Shown here piece after piece: positions 18,474-25,585 of a stretch of 64,000 nucleotides of DNA. The first letter of the stretch is position 1, and each line of letters opens with the position of its first letter. Origin of the DNA: DASXIF01 sp036498145. GTDB lineage: Bacteria > Actinomycetota > Actinomycetes > Mycobacteriales > Jatrophihabitantaceae. The notes below the pieces were generated by a model. It saw nothing but the letters and a program-made list of their open reading frames with translations, ran no database searches and was not told the origin of the DNA. The stretch is taken from the NCBI GenBank assembly GCA_963708625.1, contig CAVPSV010000002.1, positions 496,001 through 560,000 of the forward strand, given 5' to 3'. Both the position numbers and the translations under genes were made by a program.

Positions 18474-19847
18474 ATGTCCACGTACTCATACACGCTGTTG
18501 CCACGTAGTGGTCGGCGCCATCCACGCGTGGTCGCTGTGCTTGTCTTCGTCGCCGCGCTGGTCGGTGCCGTCGTCGCGGCTGTCGCGACGTCGCAGTCGT
18601 CGCACGCGAGCAGCGGTCTGACCGGATACCAGGTGGTCACGACGTCGCCGGTCTCGATCACCGACGGTACGACCAGTTCGGTCGTCCTGGCATGCCCCAG
18701 CGGCAAGTCCGCTCTCGACGGCGGCGTCTCCTCGCACAACCAGATGATGGCTGAGATTTGGAGCTACCCGGTCGGTACCACGCAGTGGGTGATAGGCGTC
18801 TCGCAGACCGGCACGCTCGGCTATACCGAGCACTTCACTCCGTATCTCATCTGCGTGGACACCGTGTCGGTGCCCGGTTTGCACGTGAACGCCGATCCGT
18901 ATCCGGGCACTGCCGCCGCGCCGAACACCCAGACGATCAAAGACGCGTTCTGTAACTCGAGTTCCGAGTACGTCGTGGGCGGCGGCGTCCAGCGCAGCGG
19001 CGCGGACGCCAATGTGGTGGCGAGCATCTCGTACCCGATCGACAACAGCACCTGGCAGGTCGGTGTCAACAACACAACCGCGGGATCCATCGCCTTCACG
19101 GTGTGGGCCGTGTGTCTGCCGATTTCGGACGTGTCCAGCTACTCCCAGCTGTCCGGCGACAGCACCTCGTTCGCGGCCTACATGGACCAGCCGGTGCTCG
19201 GCGGGCCGTCCACCGCTCGCACCAACAATGGCGCCTCGGCGTCCGGGTACTGCCCGTCCGGCACGCTGGCCTCCGGCGGCGGCGTCTTCGATCACGACCA
19301 GGACCACGACGCCTTCATCGTCTCGACCTACCCGTCCGACGATTACCGCTACTGGCTGCAGACCTCCACCGACCTGAACCCACCGAGCTACGGCGAATGG
19401 TCCTCGGCAACAGTGATCTGCGTCAGCGCCACCACTGGCCCGCCGTGCACGGTGACGATCAGCAACAGCACGTTGAGCGGCGGGCAGAGCTTCCTGACGC
19501 CGGGTGCGGTGGTGTGCATCAGCAACAGCACGATCAAGGGCGGATTGCTCGTCTCGCATGGAGCGCTGTACCTGGAGAACTCCACTGTGCTCGGCGGAGT
19601 TAGCAGCACTGGTGGCACGGGCTTCGAGATGTGCGGTAGCACCGTCAGTTCGGTGGTAGTCACCGGCTCCACCGGGTTTGTCCGCATCGGCGATCCGAGC
19701 AACGGTTGCGCCGCGAACACCATCAACGGATCGGTGCTGGCATCGGCGAACCATGCCGGCGGATCAATCATCGGCAATACGGTGCACGGCGCCGTGAGCG
19801 CCACCGGCAATGTCCCGGCGTTCACCGTCTCGGGCAACCACCCGTAG
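18474..19847 (+). CDS. Secreted protein of unknown function, Ser/Thr/Gly-rich with a beta-solenoid-like C-terminus
   Basis: 457 aa, ATG 18474 preceded by a run of G (18463-18469) that serves as the ribosome site. An N-terminal basic stretch and hydrophobic helix (VVAVLVFVAALVGAVVAAVA) form an uncleaved or Sec signal. Residues ~50-325 contain three related blocks, each with a conserved Cys and a CPSGxxxxxGGGV element (LACPSGKSALDGGV, FCNSSSEYVVGGGV, YCPSGTLASGGGV). The last ~130 residues are short repeats (ISNSTLSGG, ISNSTIKGG, LENSTVLGG) typical of a right-handed beta helix. No family recognised; probably a surface or extracellular protein. Confidence 0.75.
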   Translation: MSTYSYTLLPRSGRRHPRVVAVLVFVAALVGAVVAAVATSQSSHASSGLTGYQVVTTSPVSITDGTTSSVVLACPSGKSALDGGVSSHNQMMAEIWSYPVGTTQWVIGVSQTGTLGYTEHFTPYLICVDTVSVPGLHVNADPYPGTAAAPNTQTIKDAFCNSSSEYVVGGGVQRSGADANVVASISYPIDNSTWQVGVNNTTAGSIAFTVWAVCLPISDVSSYSQLSGDSTSFAAYMDQPVLGGPSTARTNNGASASGYCPSGTLASGGGVFDHDQDHDAFIVSTYPSDDYRYWLQTSTDLNPPSYGEWSSATVICVSATTGPPCTVTISNSTLSGGQSFLTPGAVVCISNSTIKGGLLVSHGALYLENSTVLGGVSSTGGTGFEMCGSTVSSVVVTGSTGFVRIGDPSNGCAANTINGSVLASANHAGGSIIGNTVHGAVSATGNVPAFTVSGNHP

Positions 19848-19903
19848 CGGCTTCGGGCGGCCGGTGCCGATAGCCAGTGCCGGCCGTCGCGGGTGGTGGT
19901 GGG

Positions 19904-20926
19904 TCAGCTGCGGCCGGTTGTGCCGGCGACGGTGGGATGGATCTGTAGCCCGCACACGGTGACGTGCACCGGCAGGCCGGTGGTGGTGGTGGTGGTATTC
20001 GCCGGCGTCACGGCAATGCTGGCCGACTGGGCGCAGGTTCCGCTGGTGACGGTGTTGAACAGGTCCCATTCCAACGTCGCGGACGCGGATTGGTCTGCGC
20101 CGACGGTGATGGTCGCGACGGAGGTCGCGCCACCCGCGTAGCCGCTGAGCGTTCGCGTCGCATGTGCGAGCGGGCCGCCGCTCGCGGTCAACGCGTCGAC
20201 GCCGGGATAGCCGTACACGGTGCACGGCTGCGGTAGGCGGTTGTGGAAGAGGAGCACCACCGCGCTGTGCCCCGCACCAGAGTTGGACCCGCCGGGAGCA
20301 GAAACCACCAAGGCGGTGTCGCCGCACGGGTGCACGTCGTTGCGGCGTGCACCCGCGATGAATGTGCTGCCGTTCCAGGTGAACGTCTGCAGGTAGTGCA
20401 GGTCCGGGCAGCATCCGGGTGCGAAACTGCTCCAGGTGAGCAGGCCGAGGGTGACGGTCTTGCCTTGCGTGCTGATCGTCGGCGCGTATGCGTTGCCGGT
20501 CGCGGTGAGCAGGGCGCCGATCTGAGTCGGCGTACCCGTGCTGTCGGAGTAGACGTCGACGGTGTCCGGCCATTCGCTGGCCGCATGCGCGCATTCCAGC
20601 CGCACGATCGCGTCCGGGTTGCCGTCGCCGGTGACGTCGGCGACGACCACGTTGACGACATCGACCTTGCCGCCTTCACCCGCACGGGCGCAGCCCATGT
20701 CCGCGTGCGGCAGCGCGGCGAAGTTCACCGTCGCGGTCCAGTTGGTGGGCGGGCTGGTCGAGGACGCGGCGGAGGAGGACGCAGCGGTCGATGTGGTCGC
20801 GCTCGAGGCGATGGACGTCGTCGGGCCGGTGCTGCCGTGCCCGGACGTCCCGGACGTACATGCCGCGAGCATGGCGGCGATCGGCAGGACCAGTAGGACG
20901 CGGCGGGGGACCACGAGGCGCAACAT
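19904..20926 (-). CDS. Lipoprotein with DUF4232-like domain
   Basis: 340 aa from ATG 20926. Type II signal with lipobox LAAC, then a Ser/Thr/Ala-rich tether of ~45 residues. Residues ~65-210 resemble a periplasmic-type domain with VVNVVVADVTGDGNPDAIVRL, similar to integrin-like/FG-GAP calcium loops; residues ~210-335 resemble DUF4232, a beta-sandwich common in actinobacterial exported proteins (CGDTALVVSAPGGSNSGAGHSAVVLLFHN). Anchored on the outer face of the membrane. Convergent with the secreted protein gene at 18.5 kb. Confidence 0.8.
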   Translation of the reverse strand: MLRLVVPRRVLLVLPIAAMLAACTSGTSGHGSTGPTTSIASSATTSTAASSSAASSTSPPTNWTATVNFAALPHADMGCARAGEGGKVDVVNVVVADVTGDGNPDAIVRLECAHAASEWPDTVDVYSDSTGTPTQIGALLTATGNAYAPTISTQGKTVTLGLLTWSSFAPGCCPDLHYLQTFTWNGSTFIAGARRNDVHPCGDTALVVSAPGGSNSGAGHSAVVLLFHNRLPQPCTVYGYPGVDALTASGGPLAHATRTLSGYAGGATSVATITVGADQSASATLEWDLFNTVTSGTCAQSASIAVTPANTTTTTTGLPVHVTVCGLQIHPTVAGTTGRS

Positions 20927-21211
20927 ACTCAGCTGCGTGCCCCCGCGATACCGGCGCGCCGAACGGTGCCCGGATCGGGCGCAAAGCGCCGTATTTGCCG
21001 CGCCGGAAGCGCTAAACGAATCGCAGGAACCAATCACATCGGCGATGTACGTGCTGGCACAGAGGACATCGGCACGTCGGCCGCCTAGCTTTGGCCGCAC
21101 AGCCGGTTGACGCGCGCCAGCCTCCGGAGAGAACCAGTCGCGGCTATGGCGGCTCCGGGCACGTACAGGTCGACCTATTTGTCTCCCGAAGACCACCGAG
21201 AAAGGACAATC
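20927..21211. other. 285-bp divergent promoter region
   Basis: Separates the lipoprotein gene (minus) from the unknown 383-aa gene (plus). It ends in a good ribosome site (GAGAAAGGA at 21198-21206) six bases before ATG 21212. An in-frame open stretch continues upstream of 21212 to about 21107 but has no family resemblance. No RNA gene or repeat recognised. Confidence 0.5.
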
Positions 21212-22363
21212 ATGGCCCTTGAGAAGAAGGACCTGAAAAATATCGAGACGTATACGACGGCGCTGCGACGGGAGGCCGCGAAGATCGGCGCCTCGGGAAC
21301 GAAGTTCTGGGCCTACAAGGACATCGTGATGCCGACGGCAAAGGGTCCCAAGGGAAAGGTTGTGCTGATCTCCTTCGGTAAGCCGGACCCTGCGATGAAG
21401 GACCTGATCAAGGGCAAGGCCGTCGCGTGCGCCGGCACCTGCCGTCCGAACGGGCCCGGGCTCGTCTTCGAAGCGACGGCTGGCAAGGTTGAGAACGATG
21501 TACTGGGCAAGCTGCTGGGCAAGACCGTGCAGGTCACCGCGGCCAAGGTCCAGGGGGTGCTCCCAGCGGGCATCCGGCGGGCCGGCACCGTGGGTCCTCC
21601 GCCGCCGTCGGTGAAAGAGAAGTACGACGAAATGACGAAGCGCCTCGCGGCCATGGCGAAGGCGAACAGGAACGCATTGCACGAAGAGCGGACGGACGAC
21701 CTGATGACGGCGCTCAGGGACCACATCGCGCAGATGCGGAAACTGTCCAGTGGGTTCATCGCGTTGTCTTCCGGCCATCTGGACAACCCTCCGGTCAAGA
21801 AGGCGCTGGAAGAATTCGAGAAAGGGCTAGACGACTACGCGGGCCATTACACGGGTGCCGACGTCACCGACGCGTTGAAGGAGATGCAGAAGGGTCTCGC
21901 CGGGCTGGCGGCCAAGCTCGATTACGACCCGCCGGCAGAGATCCAGCCCCAGAAGCCGCTACCCAGTCGAGTCCCGCATCGGGCTCCCGCGCCCACGACT
22001 GACCTCGAGAAGGTGCACGCACTGAGAGTGGCGCTGATGGATATCAAGCGTGATTTCAACGATCTGCAACGAATGGTGGCCGAGAACAGCGCGCACCCGA
22101 CCGGATCCAAGTACATCGGGCAGCATCGCGCGCCGAAGGTGAAGGCGATACAAAAGCGCTGCGACGAAATCATGAAGATCATGCCGGACGCCAAGACGAA
22201 GAGGTTCGCCACCCAGGTCCAGACCGAACTGGAGAAGGTGATCGACCCCACCACCAACGAGACCGCCGTCCTGTACCGCAATGCAGAGAAGGGGATCGAA
22301 GGACTACGCGACGCCGCCGTGGACGCGTTCCCGGATCACGAGTCGACGCTGAAGGTCTTCTGA
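21212..22363 (+). CDS. Uncharacterised 383-aa protein, basic N-terminal domain plus helical C-terminal region
   Basis: ATG 21212 with a strong AAAGGA ribosome site. Soluble, no signal peptide. Residues 1-125 are Lys/Gly-rich with a beta pattern (KGKVVLISFGKPDP, KGKAVACAGTCRPNGPGLVFEA, LLGKTVQVTAAKVQG). Residues ~140-235 are an alpha-helical hairpin, a Pro-rich linker follows (PAEIQPQKPLPSRVPHRAPAP), and ~265-383 is a second helical bundle (DLEKVHALRVALMDIKRDFNDLQ). Nothing recognised. Style and Lys/Asp-rich composition resemble the two small genes at 23.6 and 24.0 kb, suggesting the same origin. It lies in the stretch between the dehydrogenase and tRNA-Leu that looks accessory. Confidence 0.7.
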   Translation: MALEKKDLKNIETYTTALRREAAKIGASGTKFWAYKDIVMPTAKGPKGKVVLISFGKPDPAMKDLIKGKAVACAGTCRPNGPGLVFEATAGKVENDVLGKLLGKTVQVTAAKVQGVLPAGIRRAGTVGPPPPSVKEKYDEMTKRLAAMAKANRNALHEERTDDLMTALRDHIAQMRKLSSGFIALSSGHLDNPPVKKALEEFEKGLDDYAGHYTGADVTDALKEMQKGLAGLAAKLDYDPPAEIQPQKPLPSRVPHRAPAPTTDLEKVHALRVALMDIKRDFNDLQRMVAENSAHPTGSKYIGQHRAPKVKAIQKRCDEIMKIMPDAKTKRFATQVQTELEKVIDPTTNETAVLYRNAEKGIEGLRDAAVDAFPDHESTLKVF

Positions 22364-22364
22364 C

Positions 22365-22434
22365 GTGCGCCCGGGCGCGACCGGAGAGGTCAGGGGGAGG
22401 GGTTCCTGTCTCTCCGGCGGCGCCCGAGGTGCAC
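22365..22434. terminator. Long GC-rich hairpin between convergent genes
   Basis: The arms GTGCGCCCGGGCGC... and CCGGAGAG at 22365-22388 pair with CTCTCCGG and GGCGCCCGAGGTGCAC at 22410-22434. It begins two bases after the stop of the 383-aa gene and ends just before the convergent STAS gene's stop, fitting a bidirectional terminator. There is no T-tract, as is common in actinobacteria. Confidence 0.6.
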
Positions 22435-22437
22435 GCG

Positions 22438-22665
22438 TTAATCCGGTGAGATGGCAGCCACGTTGGCGCAGGCGTGATCGATCAGGTTGGCCAGCCCGCT
22501 GGCCAGAAGGGCACGTTTGACGTGCGCGTTGGCGTTGACCAGCGCGAGGTTGTCGTTGGTGCCGTGTTGTGCCACGGCGATCATGACGATCGCCTCCAGA
22601 CCGTCCTCAGCGATGGTGTCCACGTCCGTGAGGTCGATCGTGAGATCACCCGGCCGCTCGGCCAA
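22438..22665 (-). CDS. Short STAS-domain protein
   Basis: 75 aa. Contains the core of an anti-sigma-factor antagonist/STAS fold: LTIDLTDVDTIAEDGLEAIVMIA, then LALVNANAHVKRALLASGLANLI. The N-terminal first strands are missing compared with a normal ~100-aa STAS protein, and the usual phospho-Ser loop (DSSG) reads AEDGL, so it cannot be phosphorylated in the normal way. It is 9 bp downstream of a membrane protein gene on the same strand. Either a trimmed, phospho-independent antagonist or a gene remnant. Confidence 0.6.
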   Translation of the reverse strand: MAERPGDLTIDLTDVDTIAEDGLEAIVMIAVAQHGTNDNLALVNANAHVKRALLASGLANLIDHACANVAAISPD

Positions 22666-22674
22666 GCCGCGTCT

Positions 22675-23265
22675 TCAGCCGATCGGCTCGATCGACAGCA
22701 GGCGATTCATGACGGCGTGGCCGCCCCCGGCAGCGTAGTAAGCACGGAAGGTGCCGCCGTCGTCGAAGGCGGCAAGCACGTCGGGGCCGCGGACGAAGAA
22801 CGTCGTCGCTCCGATCGAGAGTTCATAGCGCATTCCGCCGCCGTAGCCACCGCCGCCGGCGTCGAGGTTGACGTTCCCGCCCATCCGTCGGGCCTTTGTG
22901 CGCGCCGGTCCGGAGACGGCGAGGACGACCCCGGATGCAAGCCGACGCAACCGGGCGCGCGTCCGCGCCATCGACAACCCGACGACGAGCGCGACGAACG
23001 CCAGCACCCCGATGATGATGGGAGTCACGTTGACGTTCGACGAGCCGGACGTGCCGCTGTGTTTGGTCGCCTTCGGCACCACCACGGCGAGGATCACCAC
23101 AACGAACGCGACCATGAACAACAACACGAAGATCAAATACCTGTTGCCGCCGCGGCGTGCGACGCGCAGCGCTTCGGCTTGGCGGGGTGAGAGCCGTCCG
23201 GCCCGGTTCAGCACGAGTTCGTCGTCGCTGAAGCCGAGCAACTGCCCGAATGCGGGTGCGGTCAT
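22675..23265 (-). CDS. Two-TM membrane protein of unknown function
   Basis: 196 aa from ATG 23265. Residues 1-45 are cytosolic (FGQLLGFSDDELVLNRAGRLSPRQAEALR), followed by two TM helices (YLIFVLLFMVAFVVVILAVVV and TPIIIGVLAFVALVVGLSMA), a short Gly-rich loop (GGGGYGGGM) and a C-terminal beta domain (ELSIGATTFFVRGPDVLAAFDDG...FRAYYAAG). The family is widespread but unnamed in actinobacteria. Likely co-transcribed with the STAS gene 9 bp downstream. Confidence 0.7.
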   Translation of the reverse strand: MTAPAFGQLLGFSDDELVLNRAGRLSPRQAEALRVARRGGNRYLIFVLLFMVAFVVVILAVVVPKATKHSGTSGSSNVNVTPIIIGVLAFVALVVGLSMARTRARLRRLASGVVLAVSGPARTKARRMGGNVNLDAGGGGYGGGMRYELSIGATTFFVRGPDVLAAFDDGGTFRAYYAAGGGHAVMNRLLSIEPIG

Positions 23266-23345
23266 GGCGGTCCAAGTGTAGGAGGCGTCCACGTCGAGTC
23301 GAGGACCGATCGTCGTGTCGAATCGGTGGCTGACGTAGGCGCAGG

Positions 23346-23444
23346 ATGGAAAGTCGCGCGGATCGCCTCGTGGGACGGATGCGTGGCAAGGCCAGCACGC
23401 AACTCAGCACCGACGAGTTGATGGAGTTGCTGCGTGGCGAGTGA
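23346..23444 (+). pseudogene. Fragment resembling the C-terminus of an AbrB/VapB-type antitoxin
   Basis: 32-codon reading frame reading MESRADRLVGRMRGKAST and ending STDELMELLRGE. The (S)TDEL/IMxLxRGE ending is typical of the last residues of type II antitoxins of the AbrB/VapB kinds. The DNA-binding N-terminus and a following toxin are absent. Best read as the remnant of a lost toxin-antitoxin pair. Confidence 0.35.
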
Positions 23445-23596
23445 TGTCGTCAGCGATCACACAAGATTGCACGCCCCCAGGTTGGCGCCTGACGCCCCTG
23501 GATGGCTTCAGCGACGATCCCTTGAGCGGACGTGAGTGCTAAGAAGTACACCAGCGGCCTAGCTCGCGCCGCCTGTGGACCAGACAGGGAGAGGCC

Positions 23597-23821
23597 ATGA
23601 CCAAACCGAAGGATCCGAAGGATGTGCTCGCCAAGCTCGCAAAGAGCACGGCTAAGGACTACAACCTTCCGACCGCGGAGGTTTCTCGCATCTTCATGAA
23701 GTACGACGTCGTCCAAGGGGGCCCCAAGGGTAAGGCGGCCATGACCTCGGCACTGGAGGAGTGCGGCGTTGTACGCGCCAAACTAACGATCGCGGCGCTG
23801 CAGAAGAGTGGACTGCTCTAG
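23597..23821 (+). CDS. Uncharacterised 74-aa protein
   Basis: ATG 23597 with ribosome site AGGGAGAGG. Lys-rich N-terminus (MTKPKDPKDVLAKLAKST), then two predicted helices around a KGGPKGKAAM-like turn (VVQGGPKGKAAMTSALEECGVV) and a C-terminal AALQKSGLL. The helix-turn-helix-like shape and small size would suit a DNA-binding or partner protein, but no family is recognised. Together with the 129-aa gene 200 bp downstream and the 383-aa gene upstream it makes a Lys/Asp-rich set of unknowns on the plus strand. Confidence 0.6.
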   Translation: MTKPKDPKDVLAKLAKSTAKDYNLPTAEVSRIFMKYDVVQGGPKGKAAMTSALEECGVVRAKLTIAALQKSGLL

Positions 23822-24018
23822 CAGGCAAGCTCAACTGCCTCCGGCAGCTCGGCCCACATCGGTATCGGCCGCGACCACGCCCGGCATCGCGTGCTCATGC
23901 TGAACGACGACCCACACATGTCGAGCAACGCCCGGCCTGTTTCAGGCTGCTTGACAGGGTTCGGGTGCAGTGCGAGTGTCGCGCTATATTGATCGGTCCG
24001 GTGAGCCCTGGAGGTGTC

Positions 24019-24408
24019 GTGGCCCCGAAATCCCTTCGTGACGAGTGGGTCAAGGCCAAGGCCGACGCAGGCAGGACGTTCGACATGAGCAAGCTTGTCG
24101 ACAAGCGGAAGTTCGGGCCGAAGCTCGACAAGTACGAGTCGACGCGCGCGGCCTACGAGAAGCTGGCGACCAAGCTCGCGACGAACCCGGACGACAAGAA
24201 GGAAAAGGCTGCGAAGGATGCGGTCAAGAAGGCCGCAGTCGACGCCCGCGATGCCGCAGACCAGTACGTCCTGGCGCTGACCGACCTGATGAAGCACACC
24301 AACGACGCCGCCACGGACCAGGCGGCGGACGAACTAAGGAACCACCTCTACCATCTCGTAGACGTGCTCACCAAGGTCGCGAGAGGCAACTTCAACGAGA
24401 TTCATTAG
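24019..24408 (+). CDS. Uncharacterised 129-aa helical protein
   Basis: GTG 24019 preceded by GGAGGT at 24010-24015, which selects it over the in-frame GTG at 24001. All-helical and very charged: SLRDEWVKAKADAGRTFDMS, then KLDKYESTRAAYEKLATKLATNP, KEKAAKDAVKKAAVDARDAAD and a C-terminal helix LRNHLYHLVDVLTKVARGN. The layout resembles a four-helix bundle. No signal or TM. No family recognised; composition resembles the other two unknowns on this strand. Confidence 0.65.
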   Translation: MAPKSLRDEWVKAKADAGRTFDMSKLVDKRKFGPKLDKYESTRAAYEKLATKLATNPDDKKEKAAKDAVKKAAVDARDAADQYVLALTDLMKHTNDAATDQAADELRNHLYHLVDVLTKVARGNFNEIH

Positions 24409-24503
24409 CGTCCTCGTCTGCGTGCGGCGCCGTTAGGGGTGACGGCCGTCGATGTCGCTCCATGGATTGAGCAGGTCGGTGCCGATGGCCGAAGCTGTGC
24501 GAG

Positions 24504-24938
24504 TTAGATGGCGGCGGATGCGCGATTTGCCGCGATGGCCACGCAGCTGATCTCGATCACTGCGTCTGGCGGAAACAGCGATGTCACCCCTACCGACGTC
24601 CAGGCCGGGTACGGCGCATCGAGGTAGTCGGCAGCGATCGGAAGCACGGCATCGGCGTGATCGCGATAGTTGACGTGGTAGGTGATGATCTCCACGACGT
24701 CTGACCAGGTGACACCGGCTGCGGCGAGGGTGATCGCGATGTTGTCGAAGGTGCCCCGGATCTGCTCCACCGGGTCAGGCGGGTACACGCCGTCGGCGTC
24801 CTCGCCGGTGTGGCCGGTCAGCCGAAGCGTGTTGCCTGACCACACTGCCGCCGGAATGTGTGTCTCTTCGTAGAAGGGCACCCAGACGTCGGGGATGACT
24901 ACGTCCCGCCTCTCGCTCGCACCCTCGACTGCTGCCAT
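24504..24938 (-). CDS. RidA/YjgF-family protein
   Basis: 144 aa. RidA fold with SGNTLRLTGHTGED, the middle helix QIRGTFDNIAITLAAAGVTWSDVVEIITYHVNYRD, and the ending SVGVTSLFPPDAVIEISCVAIA. RidA proteins hydrolyse reactive enamine/imine intermediates; here the canonical catalytic Arg before the last strand is not obvious (SVGVTSLFPPDAVIEI), so it may be one of the Rid subgroups without deaminase activity. Monocistronic. Confidence 0.85.
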   Translation of the reverse strand: MAAVEGASERRDVVIPDVWVPFYEETHIPAAVWSGNTLRLTGHTGEDADGVYPPDPVEQIRGTFDNIAITLAAAGVTWSDVVEIITYHVNYRDHADAVLPIAADYLDAPYPAWTSVGVTSLFPPDAVIEISCVAIAANRASAAI

Positions 24939-25058
24939 TACGAAGCTCGTTTCAACTAGACGTAATCGGACTTCAGGCTAGATCTTGACCTCAACACGGG
25001 CCAGGGGCGATCCGGCAGACCGTGATCACCGCCAAGCACGCGGCGCAGCTCGGGGGAT

Positions 25059-25360
25059 CCGAGGACCGCCAAGGGGCGCCGCACGGTGGCACTCGATCCG
25101 GCGACGGTGCTGGCAGCGCGCGAGCACCGCGAGCGACAGACTGCGGAGCAGTTGCTGATTGCCGCCGGATGGAAGGTCACGGCCTGGTGTTCTGCGGCGT
25201 CGATGGTGGCCTGCCGCGCCCTGGGCAGTTCTCGCGAACCTTCGTCAACCGTGCGCACAAGCTTGGCCTGCCACCGATTCGACTCCACGATTTGAGGCAC
25301 ACCTAGGCACTCCTCGCGCTGGCGTTCGGTGCGCCAGCATCGGTGAGGAAACGGTTAGCA
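25059..25360 (+). pseudogene. Tyrosine recombinase (phage integrase) C-terminal remnant
   Basis: One frame (25059-25170) gives TAKGRRTVALDPATVLAAREHR, and a second (25180-25306) gives GHGLVFCGVDGGLPRPGQFS followed by GLPPIRLHDLRHT. Both match the catalytic domain of actinobacterial SAM-type integrases, including the HxxR box HDLRHT. A frame change separates them, a TAG follows the R-box, and the residual match (ALLALAFG) beyond it shows that the catalytic Tyr end has decayed. It sits 50 bp from the 3' end of a tRNA-Leu, the classical att position. Confidence 0.75.
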
Positions 25361-25380
25361 ACGGCGGCCGCTGAGAGCAC

Positions 25381-25405
25381 GGAGCCCCCGGAATCCGGGG
25401 GCTCC
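25381..25405 (-). terminator. Rho-independent-like terminator for tRNA-Leu
   Basis: A perfect inverted repeat, GGAGCCCCCGG-AAT-CCGGGGGCTCC, lies 5 bp past the tRNA discriminator base. The 11-bp GC-only stem with a 3-nt loop is very stable; no T-run follows. Confidence 0.7.
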
Positions 25406-25409
25406 AACG

Positions 25410-25494
25410 TGTCCGAGGGGGGACTTGAACCCCCACGCCCGATAAAGGGCACTAGCACCTCAAGCTAGCGCGTCTGCCATTCCGCCACCCGGAC
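25410..25494 (-). tRNA. tRNA-Leu (anticodon GAG)
   Basis: 85 nt class II tRNA on the minus strand. Acceptor GTCCGGG pairs with CTCGGAC (one G-T), D-arm GGCGGAATGGCAGACGC, anticodon stem CTAGC/GCTAG around loop TTGAGGT (GAG), long variable arm GCCC-TTTATC-GGGC, and T-arm GGGGGTTCAAGTCCCCC. CCA is not encoded. It flanks an integrase remnant. Confidence 0.95.
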
Positions 25495-25585
25495 AATGCG
25501 CCCGCGAGTTTAGCTCATCGCGCGTCGTCGCTCGGCTGCCCGAAGATGGATCTATGGCGTGCTCAAAGCTGGTAGGAACGAAGGT

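Noticed and set aside
23450..23716. An 88-codon minus-strand frame near the 74-aa gene
   Set aside because: It is opposite the 74-aa gene with a good ribosome site and has no recognised pattern.
25410..25494. An attL/attR duplication of the tRNA 3' end
   Set aside because: A second copy of the T-arm sequence was not seen to the left in this window.
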